Shown piece after piece: positions 32,859 to 45,318 of a stretch of DNA of 64,000 nt. The notes below the pieces were generated by a model. The model was not told the DNA's origin. It did not search any database and worked only from the letters and a program-made list of their open reading frames with translations. Source of the DNA: Amanita rubescens (lineage: Eukaryota; Basidiomycota; Agaricomycetes; Agaricales; Amanitaceae); contig WION01000037.1 of NCBI GenBank assembly GCA_015039365.1, positions 62,001 through 126,000 of the forward strand, given 5' to 3'. The translations under genes were made by a program, and so were the position numbers. The first letter of the stretch is position 1. Every line of letters begins with the position of its first letter.

Positions 32859-33525
32859 GTGTTCTTCTACCCCCAGGAAAGCCTGAACCAGCTGGAGAAC
32901 AAAGAGCCAGGTTGGGGATCTTCCAAAGGATTTGGGATCCAACTGGCAACTGTACTCCTGAACCATTCATGGAAAGGGAATGGCACTGAGCCTACCTACC
33001 CCTATGATGACCCAGACATCAAAGCCAAACTTGGCATAAAGCGGGAGCATGGTACCATAGTACACACCAATTATCCCATTTGAGGAATTCTCCAGCTTCC
33101 TCCACAATAGGGCAAGCACTCTGGTGGACATTGCTGTTGTCCATAATCTGAACTTAGATGAGGTGATGAAAAAGCATGGTATCTTCATAGGATTTGATGT
33201 TGACAGCATTAGTAGAAATTAATGATGAAGAAACTGTGGCTCTGGCTGACATTCAATGTGCTATAAAGCAGCTGGACAAGTTCAACAAGCAAATGACATT
33301 TTTGCCAAATGCTTATGCAGCAGCAGCCATCCATCAATGCACAATACAATCCCTATTAATCAAACTGGGAATGGAGAAGTGCATCAACATAAGCAAAGAG
33401 CATCAAGCAGCAGGTGGGTATCCATCCATCCATCCATCTATGTTGCATCTATGTTGGAGGTTTTTGTTGAATTATGCTCTGCACAGACTCCAGAAAACTT
33501 TTAAACAGCAGAGAGACAGTGAATG
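32859..33525 (+). pseudogene. Uncharacterised protein relic
   Basis: Plus-strand pieces that read like protein: NQLENKEPGWGSSKGFGIQL, YPYDDPDIKAKLGIKREHGT, IVHTNYPI, then past a stop EEFSSFLHNRASTLVDIAVV, HNLNLDEVMKKHGIFIGFDV and, in another frame, DEETVALADIQCAIKQLDKF with a GTGGGT donor after it (about 33414). I have the impression of a lineage-specific basidiomycete family but cannot name it. Several frame changes show decay. Confidence 0.3.
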
Positions 33526-34282
33526 AATTCATGTTTGACCTTGGTGAGCTTGTGAGGCAAATGGATGAGAAGAAGTAGTGCCCATAGCATAATCCATATG
33601 TAAAACATGTACTGCACATGCTCACACAGCCATGCAGCCCACAGATTGGACTCTGTCACCCCCAGGGGCCAACTCTGTACCTTGGACCTTGATCTTATCT
33701 CAAACTACTCTGGACCCTCTCAGACTCCACAGACCTCAAGGCATTCCAACAATTTTACAGTATTTTTGGTGAATGTCTAGTAGATGGTGTTCACTTGGGT
33801 GAAGTGGGTACCTGCAGTGCACAGCAAATCCGAGGCTGAGTTTATGACCTATATTATGTAATATTTCTTATAATATATATATATATGAGCCAAGTTTTGG
33901 TCTTTGGCTAAACTCAGCCAGTATTGGGAAGTAGCAAAGCAACTCAGGAAGTACCATAGCTTAAGAGTGTTACATCAAGCCAAAAAAAAACCCCAGGGGA
34001 AACAGCATAAGACCAAAACCTCTCACTTCATTTTGAAGTACCATCAAATTATTTTATTGTTTTATTGTCCCTTACTGTATGTAGTGATGTGCCTTGTTGT
34101 AAAAAACCCACAAAAACAAGCACACACACTGCACCTTTGACAATTGCAGGGTCACCTGATCAGCCAGAAAAACTTTGTATTTAAAGGGGGACATAGTTCA
34201 CATGTCCCAATTTAGTCAGAGGTCTACATAATAGGCTGCAATGAATATCTCATTCAATAGCTCTTAGGTAAACCAAAACAAG
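33526..34282. other. No gene recognised
   Basis: Includes an (AT)n run at about 33875-33888. No coding signal supported. Confidence 0.4.
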
Positions 34283-34420
34283 ATTAGTTTACAGGTCAGG
34301 TCAGGTCAGGTTATTTGCCCAAATTTTGAATAACTGTGACTGTAACCAGTTATTGAATGACCCCTAAACCTAGTAACTGTAACCTGACCAGTTGTAACTG
34401 GTCACAACTGGTCAGGTTAA
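34283..34420. repeat. GGTCAGGTCAGG repeat end
   Basis: TTAGTTTACAGGTCAGGTC... GGTTATTTGCCC...AACTGTGACTGTAACC, then CCAGTTGTAACTGG palindromes. Inverted copy of 30274-30350, about 4 kb away. Confidence 0.6.
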
Positions 34421-34904
34421 CCTTGCATAACAATGGGCATTAGAGATGTTGCACATCCTGCCCAAACTCTTCTAGATGAAGGTAATGTTGCTTGAACTTT
34501 GAGCTGCTGGTTCTGCTTATCTAAAGCTGGTTTTGTAGCAAAATCTAGATCTACAATGTCATGAACGATACTCTAACTTTTATTTTTCTTTGTTTGCAAC
34601 TTGCTGACTAATCAGGTCACATGACCTTGCTGACTAAGCTTACTAAGTAGTCATGTGACCAGACCAGTCTCCAAGCTATTTATATCTTATGACTCATAAT
34701 GACTGCACAGCTATTGATAGCCTGCTGCGCTTCACACCTTATCAGCCAATAGCGTACTAGCTGTAGATAAGGCTTGTAGTATACCTGCAATACGGACCCA
34801 GAGACTTCAGTTGAGTTCTCTTGGGGTTTCCTCCTCAATAACCTCCCTCCTCTCTTCATCATCTTCTACGGCACCTCCTTACCCTTACTCTAGGGTTTGT
34901 AAGA

Positions 34905-36210
34905 GTGGTCCCAACATACAGGCAAGATTCCGATGATGATCAATCACTTACTCAGCTGTGTCAGGGCTATAAGGGGCAGTTGACAGTGGGAAAGTGTGCT
35001 GGAGCTGTGGGTCCTGACTTGTCAGAGGCTGTTAAACAGAGGAAGTTTACCATTGTGGCGGCAAAAGTGCTCAGCTTTAATAATGAGAAGCAAGTTGGTT
35101 TTGAGGACCAACTTCTTCAAGCATGGATTTCCGCAGGATGGTCATTCAACTCCATCATGGATCTGGAGATGTGAAAGCTTTTTGCAATGGTTGCCCAGGC
35201 TGGCACAATCATCCCTGATCGCAACAAGCTTTCCAGTATCATTTTGCAGCAGGGTGTCACCAAGATAGCATCAGGAAAACAGGTTCCGACTTAATTGACT
35301 TATATTGGACTTAAACTACTTGCACAAGTAAATTAAGACAAGATTAAGTAACATTTTTTTGTCTTAGGTGACTTAAAAATTAAGACATTTAAGACACTTT
35401 AAGACAGGTCTTGTACTTTTTTTACTTAAATATGCACTTATTTGACTTAAAGTGCCTTATTTTTCTGTGCTACAAGCCTGTTCACAATAAGAATTAAGCC
35501 ATATAAGGCAGTATAAGTCAGATAAGTCACTCCAGTCAGTTAAGTGATTTAAGTAAAATTTCAATAATGGTTAACTACCTTTCTACTAGTGACTTCAATA
35601 CTACTACTTATACTACTTATACTACTTATTTAATGCCCTATGAGATGTGCCTGGGGGGGCAAGTGGTGTAGAGGCCCTCCTTATATACCTTGGGCCCTGC
35701 GCACAGACCATTTTGACTGTGGGAAATATTATGTAAGCATCAAATGACATCAAAATGGTACTCTTGATGTTGAAAAACTCGAATCTAAAATTAGAATTAC
35801 CAAATATGGCTTAGTTGATGAGATATTCATGTTTTTTTAACTTTCCCATGCTGGATTTAGTGACTTAAAGTACTTAAGTGGCTTGGTTGCTCCTCCCTTG
35901 ACTTAAATCTTCTTAGTTGGCTTAGATGTAAATGTAGTGACTTAATGAAAAAAGTTGTAAGTAAAATAAGACACAAAAGGTGTCTCAAGTAGAAAAAGTT
36001 GGAACCCATTTTCCTGATGTAGAAGGAAGTATGCAAGAAGAGACAAAAATGAATATGCAACTTTGCAATGTGATGGATGGAAAGATATATCTAAAAACCA
36101 TTTGATTGCCTTCATGTTCACTGCAAAACGAGAGGTGAGGAAACTTACAAAGTCATTGTTGCCCATGTTTGACTGCTTGAACTCAGGCACACTTTACTCA
36201 TGTACATAAC
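34905..36210 (+). pseudogene. hAT-like transposase relic
   Basis: First block 34985-35280: KQRKFTIVAAKVLSFNNEKQ, QAWISAGWSFNSIMDLEM, a TGA, then KLFAMVAQAGTIIPDRNKLS and SSIILQQGVTKIASGKQ. Second block about 36045-36200: EYATLQCDGWKDISKNHLIA, FMFTAKREV and LLPMFDCLNSG-type sequence. CDGWK followed by a conserved hydrophobic stretch is the first catalytic region of hAT transposases (cut-and-paste, 8-bp duplications). The blocks are separated by a TTAAGTGACTTAAG-rich insertion. The later catalytic residues and the dimerisation domain are not present. Confidence 0.65.
35290..35955. repeat. GACTTAA/TTAAGTC-rich insertion in the hAT relic
   Basis: Roughly 660 bases dominated by GACTTAA, TTAAGACA, ACTTAAGT and GTGACTTAA words on both strands. 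It separates two blocks of the hAT relic. No clear terminal repeats or target duplication could be fixed. Confidence 0.5.
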
Positions 36211-36314
36211 TTATCAGCCCAGTGTAAAACTGGTGAGAAATATGGCAGGATCAAAGCCCATATAGAACCCTTAGCAATAGCCATCAATGTCGCTCAAGGG
36301 GCTAATACATGCTG

Positions 36315-36735
36315 TGTTACGTTTGTTCGTTCACTGATAAGTCAAGCCTATCAGGTACCGTAGGTTCCTCAAGGGAGTTCCGGCACTCAAGAACGTTCAA
36401 AGAATAAGAGTGTTATCGGATAAGTCCTCAAGGGAGCTTAGACGATAACGAGACAGATTTTGACTGTTAAAACTAGACTAAGGTCTAGTCGTATATTTGC
36501 GTAGTTTATATAGTACAAGGTATATACGCAAATATAGTAAGTAGGAATGCATGTGATAACGAAACAGCTACATGTGATAATGGAACGGTTTACATGTGAT
36601 AATCGACATGCATGTGATAAAATAGAATAGCATATGATAAACAATGAATGTTCCAGAAGGAACGCATATGCAATCAATGACGTAGCATAGATGATAAGAT
36701 AAGAAAAAGATAGGCTATGACGTACGTTTGTAACA
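36315..36735 (-). repeat. 3' LTR of gypsy copy 1
   Basis: 421 bp, TGTTACAAACG...CGTAACA on the minus strand, preceded in element sense by the purine tract TAGGAGAAGGGCTA. Confidence 0.95.
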
Positions 36736-36792
36736 TAGCCCTTCTCCTACATACGAAGTCCAATATTCACCAAATATTGAATTTACTTGTGA

Positions 36793-39000
36793 CTACGTGT
36801 CATGATTGTGTTTGGCATCGCTGTCGTAGGTGTAAGAGTCTTCATTTCCTTGCCAGGGATGACGGTGGCGGCAGCGGTTGTCGGTAAGTCGTTCTTGAAG
36901 AGTCGGTCGCTCTTCTCGTGTATTCGAGGCCATCATAGTGGCGACAGGTCGTGTCGACTGTCCTCGTGTGGATTGGCCTCGTCGGTTTCCAAGGTTTCGT
37001 CGTGATGGTGGAGGTCCAGTAGTAGTAGTAGTGAAGCGGTTGCCCGGAGGGCGAGTATTTGTTCCTCGTCGTCTTCTTTCAATAAGCGGGGAAGGTTTGC
37101 CTTGTTCGAGTTGGGTGGAATCGATAGTAGTAGCGGGCAACGCGGTAGTAACATGTTGTTCAGGAATTCGTTCAAATGGTGTGGGTTGTGGCTGGGTTAT
37201 AGCATCTGGATAAGTGGGAGGAGGGGTCTCTTCATGCATCGGATCTCGGCGTATTTCTCGTCGCCTATGGTGTTCGGTAGTGTGATGCGGACCTCCGCAC
37301 ATGTAACAGCCTTGAGTTCCAGGAACATCTTCTCCGTCGAGGGCTAAGTTATTTGGTTCAAATGACACCAATCGTTCAGCGCTTGGATCAGGTCCGTGGA
37401 GGTGGAAAATAGTGCGGCGGACTGGGTTTTCAGGGATAGGGACGTCGCGTCCTTCAATAGTGTGTCCTGTCTGAAGTGCGATGACTGCGGCGTCTTGGTA
37501 TTCATTGCTATTATTGGGTCTGTGAGGGTTACAATCATGTCTCCATACGAGATTGTTAATCGTCGTTTGCAGTTGTCGTAGTATGGTCGTATCCCAACCG
37601 TCGGGAGTCAGCATTGGGTTGAGACGGTCGTTAAGTTGTCGAATACGTTCGAGAGTAGTGATGACAGGAGTGCGGGGAAACACGGGTCGTCCGTGCATCC
37701 AGGCCATTCCAGTATCTAAAGCGGGTTGTCGTGTTGGTTGGATGAAGTGGTGTCGATGTCCAGCAGTGGTAAGACGGACTGCTTCTTCGAGGTATACGTC
37801 TCCTCGTAGATCACAGAACCAATGGATATTGTTCCAGATCATCAAGGTGATCCAGTGGTTACGGTGCGGTTCTCTGAATCGGCGGGTGAGATTAATGATA
37901 ACATTAACAAGGGCCATTAGATCGGGGCGGACATATCTATTCAAGATGAACAGATAGTTGTTGGCGAAAGTCCAAGACGTAAACAATGTCCAGATTCGAT
38001 AAAAGGCTCGTCAAATTATCGGATCGACGAAGGAAGGGATGGCGTAGTGCATCAAGATGACGTCAATAGCAGGGATATCAGGTGCAGGCACATTAAAATT
38101 GTCATCGTTGACAGAAGCGTGCTGAAATAAGAACCTAGGAATAGGTCCTTCGGCAGGGAGTCTAGGCACTGGGCTCATAGATCGAGTATAGGTTTCCCTC
38201 ATTAAATCTAATGGGGTGTAAAGGGGCCTTGGCGATGGGGTGTTTTCTGGGAAGACGATAGGGATCGAGATGGGATTGACAAGTCTTTCATTGATCTCGT
38301 CATCGGTGATGGCGTTAGCGGTGACAACATCGAGTTCGGCGGCGACAGCGTTAGCGGCAGCAGAGATGGCGGCAGTGGTTGCAGCATTAGTGGCGGCAAT
38401 GGTCCTTGCTCTTTCAAGGTAGTTGTCGACGAGTTCTTCGTCGATGGGAGGAATTCCCATAGTAAAGGTGGTGGTGTTGAACATGAGTAGTCCTTCTCGC
38501 ATGATCCGGATATCTTCAGGGGTAGTATCGGGACATGGTCCGCGTGTGTAGGTGATGACCATTTGGTCTCTGGTGGCGAATACTTGAGCTACCATTTCCT
38601 GCATCTCAAGTGGCACAGGAGTATTAGGGGGAATAGCGTTCCCCATATCTGTGACATTTTGCATTAGTTCTTCTATCGTAGAAGCGTTCAATGATGGGAA
38701 GGTATAAGATGAGTCAGAAGATAAAGAATCTTCATCTCGTGGTATGAATTCCTCGTCAGAAGGAATTATAGGGAACCATTCTGTACCGATGGACGTATAA
38801 TGTAACATACAGATGGGAGGAGGAATTGGCAATGGCGTGGGCGATTCCTCTCTAGAAGGGGTCGGAGGGACGGTTTCCTCGACGACTGTTGAAGCGGCTG
38901 GAGTAGCAGCGGCGGACAGGTTGTTAATGGGGGAGGACATGGTTTCAAGAACGGCGTTTTCGTGGTTTACAAGTAGTGGGGATAATTGCTGTGATTCCAT
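36793..39000 (-). pseudogene. Gypsy third ORF, copy 1, one stop
   Basis: Homologue of the 737-codon ORF at 57391. One TGA at 38011-38013 replaces CGA of copies 2 and 3. Otherwise open, with the CX2C...H zinc-knuckle-like CYMCGGPHHTTEH near the C-terminus. Substitutions relative to copy 2 cluster in the C-terminal half. Confidence 0.85.
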
Positions 39001-42000
39001 GTTGTTCTTTATATTCGTTTAAGGTCTCCTCGGAGTGTTCTAGGTTTTCCTCGGTTTCCCATGAATTGTCAGATGTCGGATAACCTTTCCATTTGACTAA
39101 AAATTGCCATTGGTTTCCTTTTCTTCGGTGCAAGACAATTGTCTCGATTTCGTATTCTTCTTTGTTATCTATAAGGTCTGGGGTTGGTCTAGTAAAGTTT
39201 GGACCATGTGTTTCGTTTTCATGATAAGGAGTAAGGAGTGAGACATGAAAAACAGGGTGAATCTTCCATCTTGGGGGAAGTTCAAGTTTAACGGTGACAG
39301 GTCCTAAGATCTTCTTGATCTTGAACGGTCCTTCTCGTCTAGGCGAGAACTTTCTTATTTGTCCTGTTTTCAGGTTCCGTGAGTCTAGCCATACCAAATC
39401 TCCTTCTTTGAATGCGGGAGATTTCCCTTTGACTCGTTGAGTCATTAGCTGTCTAGCTAATTCGTGTGCGGCGAGAGCTTCGTCTCGTATTTGCGTTAAG
39501 ACCTTGAAGCGGTCTTCAGCGGCGGGTACGTTGATTCGCGGGAATGCTGTGGGGATAGCCACAGGCTCTATTCCAAACATGATTTCAAACGGCGTCATCT
39601 TGGTAGATTGATGTATCCGTTGATTGTGCGCGAATTCTGCTAATGGCAGGTGATCTTTCCATTGTTTTGGATGATCAACGCAGTATAACCGGAGGTAGGT
39701 TTCTAGCTCCTGATTGAGTCGTTCTGATTCTCCGTCAGTTTGCGGATGAAAGGCGGTTGACTTTCTATGATCAATTCCGAAGATTTTGCAGATTTCTTCG
39801 AAAACTTTGGAGGTAAATTGTGGTCCTCTATCAGAGATGAGGGTTGTCGGTAACCCATAACGTTTGTAAACGTCATTAATGTAAGAATTGGCGGTATCCA
39901 TAGCGGTAAAAGATTTTTTGCATGGTATGAATATTACGCCCTTTGTTAAGCCTTGATCGACCATGGTCAAAACAGAATCAAAACTGTCGATAATTGGCAG
40001 ATCTGTGATGAAGTCCATCAAAACTTGTTCGAATGGGCGTGTGGCATGGGATTTAATAGGCATCAAACCCAGTGTGATCGGGTGTGTATTAACCTTCATT
40101 TGTTGACATAAGGCACAGCCTTCGACCCATTTAGATACGGTCGTTGTCATTCCAGGCCAATAATAGTCACGGCGGATAAGCTCTAATGTCTTTAATCGTC
40201 CAGGGTGACCCATAACTACGGGGTCGTGATGTGATTTGATTATTTCGTTTCATAATTCTTCGTTTTGAGGAACATAAACGCGTCCTTGATAACGAATGAT
40301 GTTGTCGTCGTTCTTCCAGTCATTAAACTTTGATCGGAGGGGTAGTTTTCCGTGTTTAAGACCATCAATTACAACTTTAGCGAATTTGTCTTGTGGCAAT
40401 AATTCAGTGATTTTATCTGCCCAAGATACATTGATCGCGGCGATAACCATGTCATCAGTGATCATGGTTTGCGGGATTTCTTTTGCTTTTGCCTCTTCTT
40501 CGTTAATATGGTCAGGGTGTCTCGATAAAGCGTCTGCCTGAATAAGTTTTGATCCAGGGACGTGTTCCAACTTGATATCAAACTCTGTGATTTCTTGCCA
40601 CCAGCGTGACTGTCTGGCGGTCATCTTTTGTGGATGTTTGTAATATGATAAATTCTTATGATCACAGTGGATCATAATCGTGTGTGGGCTTCCTTTTAGA
40701 AGGTGTCTCCAGGTTTCAAACGCTTTCTTTATTGCTAGTAACTCGCGATCGTATACTTGATATCTTTGTTCGGTATCGCTTAACCGATGACTGATAAATC
40801 CGCATGGGTGCAGTTCTCCATCAGATCCCCGTTGTTTCAGGACGGCTCCTACCGCCCAGTTTGACGCATCGGTCTCTAACAAAAATGGTTTCGTCGGATC
40901 TGGCATAACTAGAACCGGTTCTTCTAGGAATTTCTCCTTTAATGTGTCAAATGCTTTTTGACACTCTGCATCCCATCGGAAGGGAACTGTTTTCTTCCTA
41001 AGTTCCGTGAGCGGAGCTACTATTTCGGCGTAATTTCCTATAAATTTCCTGTAAAAATTCGCGAACCCTAGAAATGACCGTATTTGTTTAACGGTTTTCG
41101 GTTCAGGCCATTTGCTGATTCCAGCGAGTTTTACGGGGTCCATCATGATCTTTCCTTCTTTAACGATCATCCCAAGGAATTCAACTTCCTTGGCAACAAA
41201 TTTACATTTTTCCAGTTTCAGGAACAGATCGTTTTCTTTCAGCCGTTGCAAGACTTGCTTAGTGCGCTCCCTCGTTTCTTCCTCGTTCGCTCCATATATC
41301 AACATGTCGTCAATATAGACGACTAGCCATCCTTCGGCTATCATGTCACGGAAGTATTCGTTCATCATCGTTTGAAATGTTGATGGTGAATTGCATAATC
41401 CAAAGAGCATTACGGTAGGCTCGAAGAGACCACGGTTCGTTGTGAATGCGGCCTTCCATTCGTCGCCTTTCTTTATTCGCACATTATTGTAACCCCATCG
41501 GAGGTCTAATTTGGAGAAGTATTTCGCTTTTCTTAGTTTTAATAATAAGTCGGATACTAAAGGAAGGGGATAGGCATTCCGTTTCGTCCAGCTATTGATG
41601 TATCGGTAATCTTGGCAGGGTCTCAACTCTCCTTTTTCTTTCTTTGCAACGTAAAAGAAAGGAGATGCCTGTGGGGATTGTGACGGTCGAATATAACCTT
41701 TTTTGAGCTGTTCGTCGACCCATTTATTCATTAGCTGTTCCTCATGGATTGATAACGGATAATTCTTTGCCACTTTAGGTTTAAACCCTTCTTTCAGATC
41801 TATCGCATGATCCCATTGTCGTGAGATGGGAAATCGTTCTGATGTTTGTTTATCAAAAACTTTTCTCCATTTGTCATATTCAGGGGGTAATTCTACTTTG
41901 GTAGATTTATCTTTGTGTTCATGTGCGAGCGCTTGAGACGCTGATGTTTTCGCTTGGATCCAAAGGTGATCAGTCTCGAGATCTTTGTCCTCATCTGCAT

Positions 42001-42396
42001 TCAATTCTTCTTCTTTTTGGATATACCGAAGGTACATTTCGGTTTCTTCGTCATAATCAAACGTAGTTTCTTCTTCCGGATCAATCTTCCTTCCGTCGGG
42101 GAATCTAACTGTCCCTTCAGACCAATCTATTCTGGGGTTGATTTCTCGGAGCCAAGGTAATCCTAGTATCAGTTGTTGATCGCCTAGTCGTGTGACATAA
42201 AACCAGTCTTTAAACCGGTTGTCTTCGATGTTATAGCTTATCTGGATTTTATACCATATATCTCCAGACTTGTTATTTGTTCCGTCCACATTTCGCACTG
42301 GGATGGGTTTCTTTAAGCGAGTGATTTTGTTCCAATTGACGAGTGAGCTATCGACAATTTTTCCTTGCGCGCCTGAGTCGATAAGGGCTTTGGTTT
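38945..42396 (-). pseudogene. Gypsy pol, copy 1, 5'-truncated with one stop
   Basis: Protease active site (ALIDSGAQGK) is at the truncated edge, followed by RT (YIDD), RNase H, integrase and a chromodomain (FLVKWKGYPTSDNSWE), as in copy 2. A TGA at 40250-40252 just before the integrase HHCC finger replaces CGA of copy 2 (EELRNEIIKS). It is otherwise open for more than 1100 codons, so inactivation is recent. Confidence 0.92.
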
Positions 42397-42397
42397 C

Positions 42398-43090
42398 AGT
42401 ACTTTACACTCCCCCCCCCTTCCCTGTGGATTCCACATGGATTCCGCGGAATCTGTGGATTCCACACACATTCCACACATATTCCACATAATTTCAACAA
42501 ATGTTAACATATGTTATATAAGTAATTCTACTATGGAATCTGTGTGGAATCTGTGTGGAATCTGCATGGAATCTGTGTAAAATACATGTATACATGTACT
42601 CCCTTCATTTCTGATGGACATGCATGTTTGTTTGGCACTGTTTGGCATTATTTGCACATGATATAAAAATCATCCCACACATAATTTCAACAAATGTTAA
42701 CATATGTTATATATAAGTAATTCTACTATGGAATCTACATATGTGGAATCTATGTGGAATCTGTGTGGAATCTGCATGGAATCTGTGTAAAATACATTGA
42801 GTTGACCACTCCTTTCATTTCTGATGGACATGCATGCTTGTTTGGCACTATTTAGCACTATTTGCACATGATATAAAATCCCAAAAAATTCATAAAATTC
42901 AAAAATCAGGAGAAAATAAAGATCTACTGTGTATTCTATGTAATCTTAATATGTCTAGATGCAAATAATACATAATCAGCATGGTTGTTTGGCATTGTTT
43001 TCACATGAAATAAAAAATGCAGAAATTTCATATCTTCATATACATTGTTAACATTCCTATGAGTACTAGCTAGCTGTCACTAAGTATCAT
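42398..43090. repeat. Left subterminal repeat region of the CxC element
   Basis: Contains runs of TGGAATCTGTG words and two copies of a ~260-bp block (ATAATTTCAACAAATGTTAAC ... TTTGGCACTG...GCACATGATATAAAA) at about 42487-42670 and 42682-42875. Repeated subterminal words are typical transposase-binding sites; that role is inferred. Confidence 0.6.
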
Positions 43091-43094
43091 GTCA

Positions 43095-45254
43095 CTAAGT
43101 ATCATCATCATCACTCTCATTACTACTTTCTGAGGAGTCATTGTCATCATCATCCTGTAAATCTGCCTGCCTTTGCAAGACTTGGACTGTGTGATATGAC
43201 AACATTGTATGTAAAAGCCAGTCAAAGTTTGCAGGTGTCATTCTCTTTAATATGGAATCAAATCCACCCAACCATGCATTTAATTGCTCACAAGCTTGTG
43301 TATTAAATGCACTTTTCTGATAAGAATTTCCATCCCTGCTTGTGTCAGTGATCACCAGATTGGGTGCTGATCCATTTAATGGAGCAGGGTTGCAGAATTT
43401 ACGGCAAAGCTCATCTGTTGCTCGATGATTTGTGTAATGATATGAGTCCACAATGAACCTTGAAGTTGTCTCCCATGTATCCCAACTTCCATTTGCGATA
43501 CTAGACCGCAATACAAGGCATGCTTTATCAATACAAATATATTCAGGCCTTATTTCATTTCTTGGGTACACATGTTCTAAAAAGTTTAGGATATTTGTTG
43601 GTGATTCAGCTTTGGCAAATTTAGCCCATGCCACAACAACTCCACATGGAGCACATATAGTTTCCACACAATAAATTTTAGATGGTACAAATGTGTCTCT
43701 CTCTGTGCTCCTTCCAGCTTCTTCATCATGTGGTTGTGGCTCCTGTTCATTGGATTCCATCCATGGCCAAGTCTCATCAGACCGCCTAAGTGCTCCCTTA
43801 TATCCATCTAGATTTCTCTGCTTACGGTTTTTCAAGAACCTGTTCCACTTTGCCTGATGAATCTGACAAGCCAGGGTGCCCTCAACCTTGATGTTTGAGC
43901 AGTTGGCAGCATGACAGAGTGCTCCATACATATCCTCATGCAAGGCACAGTATACACCCCCACGAGCATTCAATAGCTCAGATGTACAGCCAGCATATGA
44001 ACACATTGTGTGCCCCATTACAATTCCATCCAGTACAACCATCTTTACCCAGGCTTCACTCTGCTGAATTGTTTGTTGCTGTGCTACTTCAGCAGCAACT
44101 TCATCCATTCCCACAACACCTGATTGATTGTTATTTATCTGTGCATTTATATTTTTCATGTGCTTCTGTGTGCACTCCTTACATGCATGTCCATTGGAAG
44201 CTCTGATCACACCACCCTCTCCCAATATGTGATAGGCCTCTTTTGTCACTTCATCAATAGATAGGTTGTCTTTCAGAGCAAGGTTAATGTCAGACATAGA
44301 ACCCATAAATCTTATTGACTCTTGTACAAAAGCATGCCATATTTGTCTGCGGCTTACTTTCCTGGAGAATGACATTTCATTGCCAAAAAGAACATTGTTA
44401 CAGAATGCTGTATATGCTGCAGCAGATGCATGGAAGTTGTATGCACCATTCAAAACTGCAGCACTAAACTGACGATCAACCCATAAGCTTTGACCAATTT
44501 TCAGGTACTTTGCAGAGTTTAAGTACACCTTATCATACTGTCCTGATTCATTAGGTGTGCGCTCATGATCTGCATAGTATGTTGTCTTGCAACCTCGACA
44601 ATGCCCTGCTAACACTTGAACATCTTCATAGACAGTGAAACATTTAATCAAAGTGACCAGTGGTATGTCCCTTATCTTTGTAGACATAATAAGAGCATGT
44701 GGTTTGCATGTCATAGTCTCACAGACAACAGAATCTGGACATATAACATGGACAGGTTGTATATCCTTGTGTGAGATGGGCTTCATTTTGCCAGTAAATT
44801 TCCCTGACTTGTCATATGGATAAAGCCTCAGTAACTTGACCAACTTATCAAGTGTTATTGCCACATCAGCTGTAATTTGGTCATTTTGTGTAGCAGGGAT
44901 TTTTAACAGATGACTGTCATTCTTTTCAAGCCTCTGTATCAATGGTCATGCAAGTGCTGTCATCCATGAAGTGACAGTTGTAGACCTTTCTCCATCAAAT
45001 TTCTTTTTCTGCTGGCGTCCATGGAGACTCAGGAGTTGCACATTTTCTGTTATGCTGAACAAAATCACAAGAACACTTGTCAATGAGATAGATGAGCTGA
45101 AGTTCTGCTCAATAAAAGCACAGAAGTCCTTGAATTGTATGTCTGGGAATGACCTCTCTTTCCCTGGGGTTGCTGCAGAGACCATGGGCAAACATAACAG
45201 CATGGCCAATATCAACCACAATCCATGCAGACTTTGAAAAATGATAACAATCAA
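43095..45254 (-). pseudogene. CxC5/CxC6 protein, possible DDE transposase, one stop
   Basis: Open frame of 615 codons to 43095, in frame with an upstream 100-codon exon from about 45220 (RSFPDIQFKDFCAFIEQ); a single TGA at 44946-44948 lies between them. Domains counted from 44942: CxC5-type cysteines about 69-118 (CPD...CETMTC...CRGC), a bridging region, CxC6 about 314-361 (CSYAGC, YCALHEDMYGALCHAANC, CQIH), then a C-terminal domain with CIDKAC (Asp 472), FIVDSYHYTNH (Asp 499) and NTQACEQLNAWLGGF (Glu 552). These three acidic positions in a conserved-looking block make a D-D-E RNase H-like fold plausible; this is inference. The C-terminus is an acidic Asp/Ser tail. The start of the first exon is uncertain. 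Confidence 0.75.
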
Positions 45255-45318
45255 CCTGCATAGTTGGAAAATAATAGTACATTTGAACTACAGAAAAGAT
45301 TCATTTACACATGATGGC

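Larger units (their letters stand above)
36315..42396 (-). mobile_element. Gypsy copy 1, 5'-truncated
   Basis: Contains the 3' LTR, the third ORF, pol and the end of the protease region, then stops at 42396 where the CxC-family element begins, in the middle of the protease just before ALIDSG. Gag, leader and 5' LTR are missing. The outer flank of its 3' LTR is TGCTG; a duplication cannot be checked. Somewhat diverged from copies 2 and 3. Confidence 0.9.
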
